Positions 15,141 through 23,203 of a DNA stretch of 24,938 nt are shown here, in pieces. Origin of the DNA: JBFEUI01 sp041547565 (GTDB lineage: Bacteria; Pseudomonadota; Gammaproteobacteria; Thiohalomonadales; Thiohalomonadaceae); contig JBFEUI010000034.1 in NCBI GenBank assembly GCA_041547565.1, positions 1 to 24,938 on the forward strand, given 5' to 3'. The notes beneath the pieces are model-generated. The model was not told the origin of the DNA, did not search any database, and worked only from the letters and a program-made list of their open reading frames with translations. Position 1 is the stretch's first letter. Every line of letters begins with the position of its first letter. Position numbers and translations under genes: made by a program.

Positions 15141-16292
15141 CTATTCAAGTTCGAGAAACTGTCCGGCGATACGCCTTGCATCGAAGCGCCGGTAGAGTTC
15201 TTCGCTGATCAACGGTGGCTTTTCCAGCCCTTCACGTATCTTTGCAGCCAGGCCCTCGACCGAGTTTTCCGCAATCAGGCGCTGCTGATCGCCAATGAGC
15301 AGGTCATGCACACCGCCCGGACAGTCCGTTGCAACCACCGGCGTACCGCAGATCAACGACTCGATAAGCACCAGACCGAATCCCTCGAAGCGTGAACTCA
15401 GGACAAACAGGCGCGCACCACGCATCCAGGGATAGGGGTTGTCCTTCTGTCCGACAAAGTCGATCCGCTCACTGATGCCCAGTTCCACGGCCAGCTGCCG
15501 CAGTTTGCCCTCATCGCGCCCGGCTCCGACCAACACCAGTCTCTCACTTACTCCAGATGCCTGATAGGCGCGCAGCAGTAACGATTGATTCTTCTGGAAG
15601 GTCAGGCGACTGACATGGACAATATAGGGCTCATCCGGCAACTCATCTGGGCGCTCCTCTGATCTGGCGCGAATCTCATCCACCGGCAGGGGATTGTAGA
15701 TCAGGCTCACACTTCTGGGTGTAATGTGGTAGGCATTCAGGCGCTCTTCGAGTGAGGCGCGTACACCTGTCGAGTTGGCCACCAGGTTCTTGCCACTATA
15801 GAGGGCACGTGAAAAGAGCCGCTCCCAAAATCCGCCTCTCATGGGCCACAGCGGACTGACCACGACCTGGTAGAAACGCGGATCACGGTAACTCCAGAAC
15901 AGTTCAAACGCGCCCTGACCGCGCGCAATAATTTTATCGAATCGACCGTAGACACGCTCCTTGCTGCGCACAAACAGCCGCAGATACCATCCACCATACA
16001 CACCGCGCCACAGGAAGCCGGAGTGTTTGATAAATGGCGCGAGAAATGTCCGGGTAATGAGATCGTAGAGCAAACCGATCACGGTATACCGGTTCACCTT
16101 GTCGACGTCAAACACATGCAGCTTGACACCTGGATCGGGTGTCAGGGCAATCCGCCGCTTGAGCACCAGAATATGCACCTCATGTCCCATGGCATTCAAG
16201 GCGTTGGCCAGGTTGACGGTATTGCGCTCGATGCCGCCCATCTGCAGGCTGCGTGCGATGAGCATAATTCTTTTTCTTTCCGTAGCGGCCAT
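15141..16292 (-). CDS. Family 4 glycosyltransferase (surface glycan)
   Basis: A GT4 retaining glycosyltransferase of about 383 residues with the GT-B fold. The N-terminal RIMLIARSLQMGGIERN holds the acceptor-side glycine motif. The C-terminal half has HVSRLTFQKNQ, LVLVGAGRDEGKL and the EX7E motif in FEGFGLVLIESL that contacts the donor nucleotide sugar. It resembles PglJ/WbpX-type enzymes that use UDP- or GDP-sugars, but the sugar is unknown. The start is uncertain. The frame can begin with TTG at 16310, directly after the upstream stop. ATG 16292 gives MAATERKRIMLIARS. ATG 16265 has the best purine-rich leader (GGAAAGAAAAAG) but cuts into strand 1. It is the last gene of a three-gene minus-strand unit. 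Confidence 0.88.
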   Translation of the reverse strand: MAATERKRIMLIARSLQMGGIERNTVNLANALNAMGHEVHILVLKRRIALTPDPGVKLHVFDVDKVNRYTVIGLLYDLITRTFLAPFIKHSGFLWRGVYGGWYLRLFVRSKERVYGRFDKIIARGQGAFELFWSYRDPRFYQVVVSPLWPMRGGFWERLFSRALYSGKNLVANSTGVRASLEERLNAYHITPRSVSLIYNPLPVDEIRARSEERPDELPDEPYIVHVSRLTFQKNQSLLLRAYQASGVSERLVLVGAGRDEGKLRQLAVELGISERIDFVGQKDNPYPWMRGARLFVLSSRFEGFGLVLIESLICGTPVVATDCPGGVHDLLIGDQQRLIAENSVEGLAAKIREGLEKPPLISEELYRRFDARRIAGQFLELE

Positions 16293-16310
16293 TGACGTAT
16301 CAGGTATCAA

Positions 16311-16991
16311 CTAAAGACCGAATACATTGTTGTCACGATAAAACAGCGCCGTGTTTGAACGGTCAAAAAATCCCGGTTTGAAGCCCCAGAAATTCAGTTG
16401 TTTAAATCCCTTCTCTTGTAGTAATTTCGCGGCCTCCTGGTAGCGTTCACGTTCAAAATCATCAAAGATGATCACCCCGCCATCACCCAGTGCCTGTGCA
16501 GCCTGTACCGCGCAATTTACCCTGTCGCGTCCATCCACGAAAATCACATCAAAAGGCTGCCCCATATCCACCGCAGTGCGCGAGTAGTCACCCCCGTACT
16601 CAAGCTCACGAAAAACAAGTTTGCAGTTCTCCGGCACTTTCGATTTCAGATGCTCATACCACCCCTTGTTATGCTCCACGGTAGTAATGGTTTTCACGCG
16701 CTCGGCAAGATAGATTGTCGAGTGGCCGCCGCCATACTCAAACACACTCATGTCCCCGCTTAGCCGCTCTTCAAGAAATTCATTCATGGAGTACGTCAAC
16801 CAGGGCACCGGATTTCCTTCCCTATCGACCGGCCGTTTCTCGAGAAACGAACGAAGCCAGCCCATTTCAAGGAAGTATCCCTTGTACAGATAGGATATCA
16901 GCCGACGCACCAGCTTCGGGTTTTTAAACAGGTGCCCCAGGACGATGCCTGTTTTCACAAACGCTTCTTTGGTTTTACGCAATGCCTTCAT
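16311..16991 (-). CDS. SAM-dependent methyltransferase-like protein in glycan cluster
   Basis: A 226-residue class I methyltransferase-like protein. Motif I is VFEYGGGHSTIYLAER (83-98), the acidic end of strand 2 is TTVEHNKGW (103-111), then FDVIFVDGRDR (148-158) and GGVIIFDDFERERY (171-184). The GGGHST form of motif I is shared by a group of proteins found in capsule and O-antigen clusters. I cannot name its substrate; methylation of a sugar or a glycan end is likely. It starts 3 bp after the GT4 upstream and its stop touches the next frame, so all three are probably one transcript. The first 60 residues are basic and partly hydrophobic (about 30-50) and may bind the membrane. Confidence 0.8.
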   Translation of the reverse strand: MKALRKTKEAFVKTGIVLGHLFKNPKLVRRLISYLYKGYFLEMGWLRSFLEKRPVDREGNPVPWLTYSMNEFLEERLSGDMSVFEYGGGHSTIYLAERVKTITTVEHNKGWYEHLKSKVPENCKLVFRELEYGGDYSRTAVDMGQPFDVIFVDGRDRVNCAVQAAQALGDGGVIIFDDFERERYQEAAKLLQEKGFKQLNFWGFKPGFFDRSNTALFYRDNNVFGL

Positions 16992-16994
16992 CCT

Positions 16995-18167
16995 TCACTG
17001 TTGCTCGTAATGTTCCCGTATCTTTCTATCCAGGCCCGCGGCTATGTCACGCCAGACCAGGTGTTTCTCAGCATATTCAATCGCAGCCTGGCTCATTGTC
17101 CTGAGCCGTTCCTGGTCACGCATCAATGCAGCAAGGCGTTCCGCCATATCATCCTCGCGTTCGAGGGAGAAGGTGATACCGGCCCTACCGCCATCAATCA
17201 GGTCGCGTACTGAGGGCAGATGCTCGCTGCCGGCAATCGCATTGCCGAAATGCTGCGCCTCGACCAGGACATTGCCGAAGGTTTCCGTTTTCGAGGGCAG
17301 GCAGAATATCTTGGCGCGGCTGTACAGGTCGTAGAGCTGCGCCTTGTCACTGAGGTGATCATAGAACGCAACCACATCGGCCAACTGAGGATGTGCCGCG
17401 AGCAGTTCCTCCTTGAGCTTTTTAAATTCCGGTGTCTGCCCCCCGGCAAAGACAAAACGCCAGCCCTCGGGCACCTCCATCCTTGCGATGCTGCGCAGCA
17501 GGTGCTCGGAATTTTTCGCCGCGGCCCCCATGCGCGCCACATGCAGCACAATATTCTCTTTCTCATCGAAAGAGCGCGTGCGAACACCGAGGGCATCCAC
17601 AATATCCGGGTCAAAGCCGCATGGCATGAGCAGCAGTTTATCCCTGGGCACCTGCGTCACGTTGTTAAAGACATCACTGGACTCGACGGAGACGGCATTG
17701 CAGCGGCTGAGAAACAGCCTGCCAAGAAAACGCATGTAGTAGCGGTAGAGAAAGAAGGCATTATCCACGTAAAAGCCGAATCGGGAGCGCGAGGTGTCTG
17801 CCTTGGCATAGAGAAAGCCCCGGGGATTGAACAGTTTGTATATCAGGCCGTTGTAGATAGGACGCTTTTTGACGTTGTAGACCATCAGCACGTCGATATT
17901 ACGTGCGTTACGTGCCAGATAGAGAAAGAACGGCCACTTTGCCTTTTTGTAAAACAGGCTGCGAAGAAAGCGTATTTTCAGCCCCTTCAGTTCATTTTCC
18001 AGGTAGGGATAATCACCGTGTCTGTAGGTCAAGACCTCCGACTCATAGCCGTAATGCTTGTACATGGTGTAGGGCAACATACCGTGGGGCTTCATCAGCC
18101 GGACATTGTCGATCACCTCGCAGGCAATCACAAAGCGAAGCCTTTTCTGCTTGTCGTTCACAGCCAT
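16995..18167 (-). CDS. Family 4 glycosyltransferase, first gene of minus-strand unit
   Basis: A GT-B glycosyltransferase of about 390 residues. The N-terminal strand is RLRFVIACEVIDNVRLMKPHGMLPY. The donor half carries IVLHVARMGAAAKNSEHLLRS (written here as HVARMG followed by KNSEHLL), FAGGQTPEFKKL and the GT4 motif KTETFGNVLVEAQ with its EX7E. Sugar and acceptor are unknown. The open frame reaches back to a TTG at 18236. ATG 18167 (MAVNDKQKRL) has GGGGG immediately before it, and ATG 18218 has CTGGAG before it, so the start is not settled; the extra N-terminus is not like the family. The gene diverges from the GT9 gene at 18434, with about 266 bp between the chosen starts. Confidence 0.87.
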   Translation of the reverse strand: MAVNDKQKRLRFVIACEVIDNVRLMKPHGMLPYTMYKHYGYESEVLTYRHGDYPYLENELKGLKIRFLRSLFYKKAKWPFFLYLARNARNIDVLMVYNVKKRPIYNGLIYKLFNPRGFLYAKADTSRSRFGFYVDNAFFLYRYYMRFLGRLFLSRCNAVSVESSDVFNNVTQVPRDKLLLMPCGFDPDIVDALGVRTRSFDEKENIVLHVARMGAAAKNSEHLLRSIARMEVPEGWRFVFAGGQTPEFKKLKEELLAAHPQLADVVAFYDHLSDKAQLYDLYSRAKIFCLPSKTETFGNVLVEAQHFGNAIAGSEHLPSVRDLIDGGRAGITFSLEREDDMAERLAALMRDQERLRTMSQAAIEYAEKHLVWRDIAAGLDRKIREHYEQQ

Positions 18168-18354
18168 CCCCCGATCTGCTGTATTGTTCTCCTGACACGG
18201 CCGGCCATCACGGAACATCTCCAGGTATTGTTTCAACGTAATCCAGTACGATTGCTTTTCGCGTCAACAGCAACAAGTCAAATACGCAAAATGGACGTAT
18301 ACGGCTGATTAACAGCAATGACAGGCGTTGCTTTCAGCGCGGTGCTATAAGGCG

Positions 18355-18379
18355 TTCTGTTCTGCAGTTGTAGTATACT
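18355..18379 (+). promoter_or_regulatory. Candidate promoter for the GT9 gene
   Basis: TATACT (18374-18379) is a good -10 box. The sequence near -35 (TTCTGT region) is a poor match. A start near 18386 would leave only about 9 nt before the ATG of the 11-codon mini-ORF at 18395 and about 48 nt before the AUC at 18434. The rest of the divergent gap (18168-18354) shows no clear element. Confidence 0.3.
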
Positions 18380-18394
18380 TTTCTACTTCATATC

Positions 18395-18430
18395 ATGAGC
18401 ACGAACTTTACCACACTTTGCCGGAGGTAA
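18395..18430 (+). CDS. Possible 11-codon leader ORF in frame with the GT9 gene
   Basis: An ATG at 18395 opens a short frame encoding MSTNFTTLCRR and stopping at TAA 18428-18430. It lies in the same frame as the GT9 gene and its stop overlaps the GGAGGTAA ribosome site of that gene. No Shine-Dalgarno precedes the ATG. It may be a translated leader that couples to the downstream start, the remains of a longer N-terminus cut by a stop mutation, or chance. Confidence 0.25.
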   Translation: MSTNFTTLCRR

Positions 18431-18436
18431 CCGATC
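18423..18436 (+). promoter_or_regulatory. Strong Shine-Dalgarno ahead of an apparent AUC start
   Basis: GGAGG (18423-18427) is followed by TAACCG and then ATC (18434-18436). The 6-base spacing is ideal for initiation. No ATG, GTG or TTG lies in the GT9 frame between the stop at 18428 and GTG 18467, so the ribosome site points to ATC as the start. Confidence 0.6.
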
Positions 18437-19513
18437 GCCACTAACGCCTCAGCCGCGCACATTCTTGTGGTGCGCAATGACAAGCTCGGCGATTTCATGC
18501 TCGCCTGGCCCGCTTTCGCCCTGTTAAAACACCATCTGCCCACGAGCCAGATCAGCGCGCTGGTACCTGAATACACCGCCCCCATGGCGCGGCTCTGCCC
18601 GTGGATCGATCACTGCCTCATCGACCCTGCCGAGGAAGACGGGAGCAGAAAGTTGCTGCCCCTGCTACGGCGATTACGGCAACAACGGTTCGACGCAGTC
18701 GTGACCCTGTTCTCCACGGGCCGTGTCGCACTTGCCAGCTGTCTGGCAGGCATCCCTTATCGGCTGGCCCCCGCGACCAAGCTGGCACAGTTTTGCTACA
18801 ACCACCGCCTCACCCAGCACCGTTCCCGCTCGGAAAAACCGGAGTATGCGTACAACCTCGATCTGGCCTACAGGCTGCTAAAAGATTTCTCCTGCACCGA
18901 ACAGGTACAGACAACACGGCCGGATGAGCAGGGCGACTACCTGCCCGATACAGTGCAACGGCCCCTGCTGGCATTCGATGCGCCGGCAACCAATGCGCTG
19001 CGCACCGCCTTCTGTGCCGAACACGGATTTCCAGAGGGAGCGAAGCTGGTCTTCATCCATCCCGGCAGCGGCGGCTCGGCCAATAACCTGGGCACAGACC
19101 AGTATGCCGAACTTGCCCGCAGACTCACCTCGACCGGACCACTGGCCTTTGTGATCTCCGCCGGTCCCGGCGAGGAGCAACACGCACAACGATTACAGCA
19201 GCAGCTCGTATCGCTACCAGTTGCGATACTGCAACCGGAGGGCGGATTGAGGGAACTGGCCGAGCACCTCGCCTTTACCGATCTGTTTATCAGCGGTTCG
19301 ACCGGACCACTGCACATCGCCGGCGCGCTGAACCGCAACACCGCTACCTTCTATCCGCGCCACCGCTCCGGCTCGCCGCTGCGCTGGCAGAGCCTCAATG
19401 CCCCGGAAAAACAGTTGGCCCTCATCCCGCCGAACAGTGCCGCGGAGAAGGATGTCGGCAGTATTGACGTGGTGCAGGCAGCAGAGCGAATCAGCCGCCG
19501 CTTTCTCCAGTAG
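18434..19513 (+). CDS. Family 9 glycosyltransferase (heptosyltransferase-like), probable AUC start
   Basis: A GT9 protein related to WaaC, WaaF and WaaQ, probably adding heptose or a similar sugar to the core from the cytoplasmic side. Family features are HILVVRNDKLGDFMLAWPA at the N-terminus, FIHPGSGGSANN at mid-protein, and ISGSTGPLHIAGALNRNTATF in the donor site. The Asp usually found before SGP is replaced by glycine here (ISGSTGP). The only standard start in frame, GTG 18467, would remove the first beta strand (HILV) and has no ribosome site. ATC 18434, with GGAGG 6 bases upstream, restores it and gives 359 residues. Its 3' end overlaps the convergent GT4 gene by 23 bp. A sequence error turning ATG into ATC is possible. 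Confidence 0.85.
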   Translation: MATNASAAHILVVRNDKLGDFMLAWPAFALLKHHLPTSQISALVPEYTAPMARLCPWIDHCLIDPAEEDGSRKLLPLLRRLRQQRFDAVVTLFSTGRVALASCLAGIPYRLAPATKLAQFCYNHRLTQHRSRSEKPEYAYNLDLAYRLLKDFSCTEQVQTTRPDEQGDYLPDTVQRPLLAFDAPATNALRTAFCAEHGFPEGAKLVFIHPGSGGSANNLGTDQYAELARRLTSTGPLAFVISAGPGEEQHAQRLQQQLVSLPVAILQPEGGLRELAEHLAFTDLFISGSTGPLHIAGALNRNTATFYPRHRSGSPLRWQSLNAPEKQLALIPPNSAAEKDVGSIDVVQAAERISRRFLQ

Positions 19514-20615
19514 CAATTTGCTGCAGCAGTTGCTGAAGCGCCGGAAAGTGACTGTCCTCATTGAACAGTTCATCCGCCCGCCGCTTGCCTGCGAGTGCCA
19601 ACCCGGCGGTGAACCGCCGATCCGTCCACAGGCGTTTTAACTGACAATACAGATCGTCGGCATCCTCCGAGCGAAACAGCAGCCCACTCTTGCCGTGCTC
19701 GATGATCTCGGGTACCCCGCCCCGGTCAGAACCGATCACGGCCACCCCGGCGCGCATCGCCTCGACCAGCACCAGACCGAAGGTCTCCTCGACAGTGGTC
19801 AGCGCCACCGCATCGCAAGCCTGCATCCAGCGCTGCGGCTGCTCGACAAAGTCACGGAACAAGATACGCTGTTCCATGCCCGACTCCCTGACCTGCCTTT
19901 TCAGCCCGGCCAGGTAATCCGCTTCCATGGCGTGCCCGACGATGAGCGCCGTTACATCCGCCCCCTCGGCGATGGCCCGCTGCATCGCCTCGACCAGCAG
20001 GTGCTGTCCCTTGTAGTGCTTGATGCGGCCGAACAGGCCGATAACGAAGGTCTCATCGGCGATGCCCAGCTCACGGCGAAACGCCATGCGTGAGGCATCA
20101 TCAAGCACCTCCTGCGGGGCCGCGACACCGTAGTAGAGCGGTACCACCCGGTCGCCGTAGGCAGGATTGAGAAAGCGACGCATATCCTCCGCCAGGGTGC
20201 GGGTAATGGTGATATTCATATCGATCTGACCGTAGAGAAAATCGTGGTAAAAATCACGCTTGGGGCGGGTGATCTGCATCTGCCGGGTAGAGACCAGTTT
20301 CGGCTTGTGCTTTGACAGCGCCTTGGCGAAGGCCGCCAGTGCCATGTCCTTGCCCCAGTGCATGTGCACCACGTCGATCTCATGGTCATCGATAAGGCGG
20401 GCAAGCGCACGTGCCGCGAGCAGCGGCAACGCCTTGTTTTTGCGCTGCAGCAGTGCCAGCGGCAGCCCCTCCTTTTTCAGGTACTCATGCAGACGACTGC
20501 CTTCACTAACCACGGCCAGCACAGAATGGTCCCTGGACAGGCTGCGGCAGCAGCGCAGCATGTAGAGTTCCAGGCCACCCAGGTCGGGCGACAGGCACAG
20601 TTCCAGGATCTTCAT
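19491..20615 (-). CDS. Family 4 glycosyltransferase, last gene of the hldE-waaF unit
   Basis: A 374-residue GT4 enzyme. The N-terminal MKILELCLSPDLGGLELYML has the glycine-rich acceptor loop; VVHMHWGKD (82-90) follows. The donor site includes LFGRIKHYKGQ (R197, K202), and the EX7E motif runs from E277 to E285 in EETFGLVLVEAM, followed by GSDRGGVPEII. It is likely an LPS core glycosyltransferase; sugar and linkage are unknown. The start ATG 20615 lies 2 bp after the stop of the GT2 gene, so it is translated from the same message. Its last 23 bp overlap the end of the convergent GT9 gene. Confidence 0.9.
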   Translation of the reverse strand: MKILELCLSPDLGGLELYMLRCCRSLSRDHSVLAVVSEGSRLHEYLKKEGLPLALLQRKNKALPLLAARALARLIDDHEIDVVHMHWGKDMALAAFAKALSKHKPKLVSTRQMQITRPKRDFYHDFLYGQIDMNITITRTLAEDMRRFLNPAYGDRVVPLYYGVAAPQEVLDDASRMAFRRELGIADETFVIGLFGRIKHYKGQHLLVEAMQRAIAEGADVTALIVGHAMEADYLAGLKRQVRESGMEQRILFRDFVEQPQRWMQACDAVALTTVEETFGLVLVEAMRAGVAVIGSDRGGVPEIIEHGKSGLLFRSEDADDLYCQLKRLWTDRRFTAGLALAGKRRADELFNEDSHFPALQQLLQQIATGESGG

Positions 20616-20617
20616 GG

Positions 20618-21379
20618 CTAGCGCTCCGGCTGCTTCTGTTCGTGCAATTCGTTGAGCTTGAGGTATTTCATATAGACGTGAAAGGCGGTGGTGGCCGCCA
20701 CGGTCATCCCGTCCACCCCCTGAAACAGACCGCCCTTGAGAACCAGCTTGCGGATCAGCGCCGCCAGTGCATGGGCTGCGGGTGCCGTTTTCGAAGCACG
20801 CCGACCGCGCTCATACATGGCCCAGGCATCTCGCGAACTGAGCTGGTTGATGCGTTCCATCCAGTGCGCATAGTCACGGTAGGTGAAGTGGATAAGATGG
20901 GCCCGCAACGCATCAACCCGTTTGGCAGCAACACTGGAGTGGGCCTTCTTCGGCAGGTAGCCCGCACGCCCCCTGTGGTAGAGTCGCACGACCGTATCCG
21001 GATAAAAACCGGCGGCACGGATCCAGTGATTGCCGACAAAGTTGCGGCGGCGCAGGCTATAGCCATCAATGTCGTTACGCTCAAGATCCAGTGCGCCAAT
21101 GGCATTTACCGCATCGTCATCCAGGCGCTCATCCGCATCCAGACTCAGGATCCAGTCGTGACTGGCTTGTGGCACGGCAAAGGCCTTTTGCGGTCCGTCC
21201 CCCAGATACTCCTGATGGAACACGCGCGCCCCGGCCTGCTCTGCCAGGGACGCCGTGTCATCGGTGGTCTTGGCATCGACCACCACCAGCACCTCATCGC
21301 ACACGCGGTACGCCGAGGCGATACAGTCGACAATATTTGCCGCTTCATTGCAGGCGATAATTGTTGCGCTGACCTTCAT
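20618..21379 (-). CDS. Family 2 glycosyltransferase, WaaE/KdtX-like
   Basis: A 253-residue inverting GT-A enzyme. It opens with MKVSATIIACNEAANIVDCI, then VCDEVLVVVDAKTTDDT, and has the metal site in LSLDADERL (D81, D83). It contains RNFVGNHWIRAAGFYPDTVVRLYHR, a block shared with WaaE, the beta-1,4-glucosyltransferase acting on heptose I of the LPS inner core, and related proteins. No transmembrane part is seen beyond a weak hydrophobic stretch near 210-235. Its ATG overlaps the waaF stop by 4 bp (ATGA), so the two are coupled. Glucose as donor is a family-based guess. Confidence 0.9.
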   Translation of the reverse strand: MKVSATIIACNEAANIVDCIASAYRVCDEVLVVVDAKTTDDTASLAEQAGARVFHQEYLGDGPQKAFAVPQASHDWILSLDADERLDDDAVNAIGALDLERNDIDGYSLRRRNFVGNHWIRAAGFYPDTVVRLYHRGRAGYLPKKAHSSVAAKRVDALRAHLIHFTYRDYAHWMERINQLSSRDAWAMYERGRRASKTAPAAHALAALIRKLVLKGGLFQGVDGMTVAATTAFHVYMKYLKLNELHEQKQPER

Positions 21380-22410
21380 TCGCTGTTCTTTCCGGTTATC
21401 TGCATCAGGGCATTATAAACCTGTTCGACATCAATGCCGGTCAAACAGTCCGTATGGCCATAGGGGCAGCGGCGTTTGAAACAGGGGCTGCACGCCAGCC
21501 CCAGATACAGCACACTGGCATTGTCGTTCAACGGCGGCGTATAGTCGGGCGTGGAAGATCCATAAAGGGCGACCAGCGGCACATCCAGCGCAGCGGCTAC
21601 ATGCATCAGGCCCGAATCGTTGCTGACCACCGCTTGCGTGAGCGCGATCAGATCGATCGCATCCTCCAGCCTGGTCTTGCCGCAAAGCACGGTGGTCTTG
21701 CCACCGCTGGCCTCATCGATCTGTTCGGCAACCGAGACATCCTTTTGTGAGCCGAACTGCCATACCTGATAGCCGGCCTGTTCCAACTGCATGGCCAGAC
21801 GGCCATAGTATTCGATCGGCCACTGTTTGGCCGGGCCGTATTCGGCCCCGGGCATAAACCCGACAACAGGTGTGTCCAGGGACAGCGCCAGGCTGCCCAG
21901 CAGGCGCTGCTGATTCTGTTTATCGATGCCAAGCGAAGGCCGGGGAACAGGCTTGGGTGGTAGCGGTTCATCCGCATCAAGACCCAGTGCCACGTAGCGC
22001 TGCACCACCATTTTGAGCAACTGCTTGTCCAGTGGGCGGATGTCATTGAGCAAGCCGTAACGCATTTCACCGCGGTAGCCGGTACGCTGTTTTATCTGGG
22101 CGAAAAACGGTATTAACGCTGCCTTTAACGAACGCGGCAGTGCGATCGCACGGTCGTAACCCTCTCCTGCCAGCTCACGGCCGATTCGATAACGCGTCGC
22201 CAGGCCGAGCTGACCATGTCCCAACGGCACGGTGACAGAACGCCGCACCTCGGGCATGCGTGCGATGAGCGGTGCCGACCAGGCCGGCGCCAACACGTCG
22301 ATAACGGCGTCCGGCTCCCTTTGCCTGAGAAACTTAAACAGTGCCTGTGCCATCACCATATCACCGACCCAGGCGGGGCCGACAACCAGGTAACGGCGCG
22401 AATCGCTCAT
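21376..22410 (-). CDS. waaF: ADP-heptose:LPS heptosyltransferase II WaaF
   Basis: WaaF adds the second heptose to heptose I of the inner core using ADP-heptose, at the inner face of the cytoplasmic membrane. The 344-residue protein carries the family signature YLVVGPAWVGDMVMAQ at the start, then APAWSAPLIARMPEV, a VPLGHG block, TGYRGEMRYGLLND, GFMPGAEYGPAKQWP and SNDSGLMHVAAALDVPLVALYG. It ends with the cysteine-rich LACSPCFKRRCPYGHTDCL seen in WaaF. I chose ATG 22410 rather than the frame extension to 22437, which lies inside the preceding aldo/keto reductase gene. The preceding stop is at 22412-22414, one base away. Confidence 0.95.
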   Translation of the reverse strand: MSDSRRYLVVGPAWVGDMVMAQALFKFLRQREPDAVIDVLAPAWSAPLIARMPEVRRSVTVPLGHGQLGLATRYRIGRELAGEGYDRAIALPRSLKAALIPFFAQIKQRTGYRGEMRYGLLNDIRPLDKQLLKMVVQRYVALGLDADEPLPPKPVPRPSLGIDKQNQQRLLGSLALSLDTPVVGFMPGAEYGPAKQWPIEYYGRLAMQLEQAGYQVWQFGSQKDVSVAEQIDEASGGKTTVLCGKTRLEDAIDLIALTQAVVSNDSGLMHVAAALDVPLVALYGSSTPDYTPPLNDNASVLYLGLACSPCFKRRCPYGHTDCLTGIDVEQVYNALMQITGKNSE

Positions 22411-22411
22411 C

Positions 22412-23203
22412 TCAACCGCCCAGCACCGTCTCGGCAATGGCCACGTTCTGGCGCAGGTGCGCAGGGTTGATGGTGCCGATAATCACGCTGTCCACGGCCG
22501 CCTGGGCAAAGACAAAGCGCAGCGCCGCCTCGACACCGCCACCGCCCGCCGCAGCATCAGCATGGCCGCTCTGCAGACCCTTTTTTATCAGCACGCCTTT
22601 GTTCAGCCGCGCGGCCGCCTCCAGTACCGGCAACTCATCCGTGTAGGCGGGATTGTAGGTTGCCATCACCACATCCATGTTCTCCACGCACCAGAGACCG
22701 CCCTCGACGGTCTTGGTGGACATGCCCACTGCCCTGATCTTCCCCTCCTGCTTCAGCGCCTGCAGGGTATCGCACACCGCCTCGTTCTGAATAATCGCCA
22801 TGTCGTCACCGTGCGAGTGCACCAGCACCATATCGATGCAGTCACGTCCCAGGCGCCGGAGCGAGCGCTCCACGCTCATGCGGGTATAGTCGGCGGAGAA
22901 GTCGAAGGACGATGCACCGTTCTCGAAGATCTCGCCCACCTTGCCGACGATCACCCAGTCATTTTTATGCGGCAGCAGCTGGCCCAGACGCTCCTCGCTG
23001 TTGCCATAGGCCGGGGCGGTATCGAGGGTATTGATGCCCAGCTCCCAGGCCAGTTCGAACAGTTCACGCACGGCCTTGTCATCGGGGATGCTGAATCCGG
23101 AGGGGTACTTCACCTGCTGGTCACGACCAATCTTGACCGTGCCCAGCCCCAGCGGACTCACCTGAATACCGGTTGAACCGAGCTCTCGCCACAGCTTATT
23201 CAA
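22412..23203 (-). CDS. Aldo/keto reductase
   Basis: A TIM-barrel NAD(P)H-dependent oxidoreductase of 263 residues. The catalytic tetrad is visible: D61 and Y66 (LDTAPAYGNSEERLG), K88 (VIVGKVGE) and H129 (MVLVHSHG). The C-terminal IIGTINPAHLRQN binds the cofactor phosphate region in this family. The substrate is unknown; sugar aldehydes or keto sugars are possible. The start looks to be TTG 23203. It overlaps the previous stop as TTGA, and a GGAGGAGGAGAGG run ends 5 bases upstream. GTG 23209 or 23227 are alternatives. The gene is coupled to the FAD oxidoreductase upstream and waaF downstream. Confidence 0.88.
   Translation of the reverse strand: MNKLWRELGSTGIQVSPLGLGTVKIGRDQQVKYPSGFSIPDDKAVRELFELAWELGINTLDTAPAYGNSEERLGQLLPHKNDWVIVGKVGEIFENGASSFDFSADYTRMSVERSLRRLGRDCIDMVLVHSHGDDMAIIQNEAVCDTLQALKQEGKIRAVGMSTKTVEGGLWCVENMDVVMATYNPAYTDELPVLEAAARLNKGVLIKKGLQSGHADAAAGGGGVEAALRFVFAQAAVDSVIIGTINPAHLRQNVAIAETVLGG

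Noticed and set aside
17220..18308. Plus-strand open frame of 362 codons
   Set aside because: It is antisense to the GT4 gene at 16995-18167, which has clear motifs; the plus frame has none.
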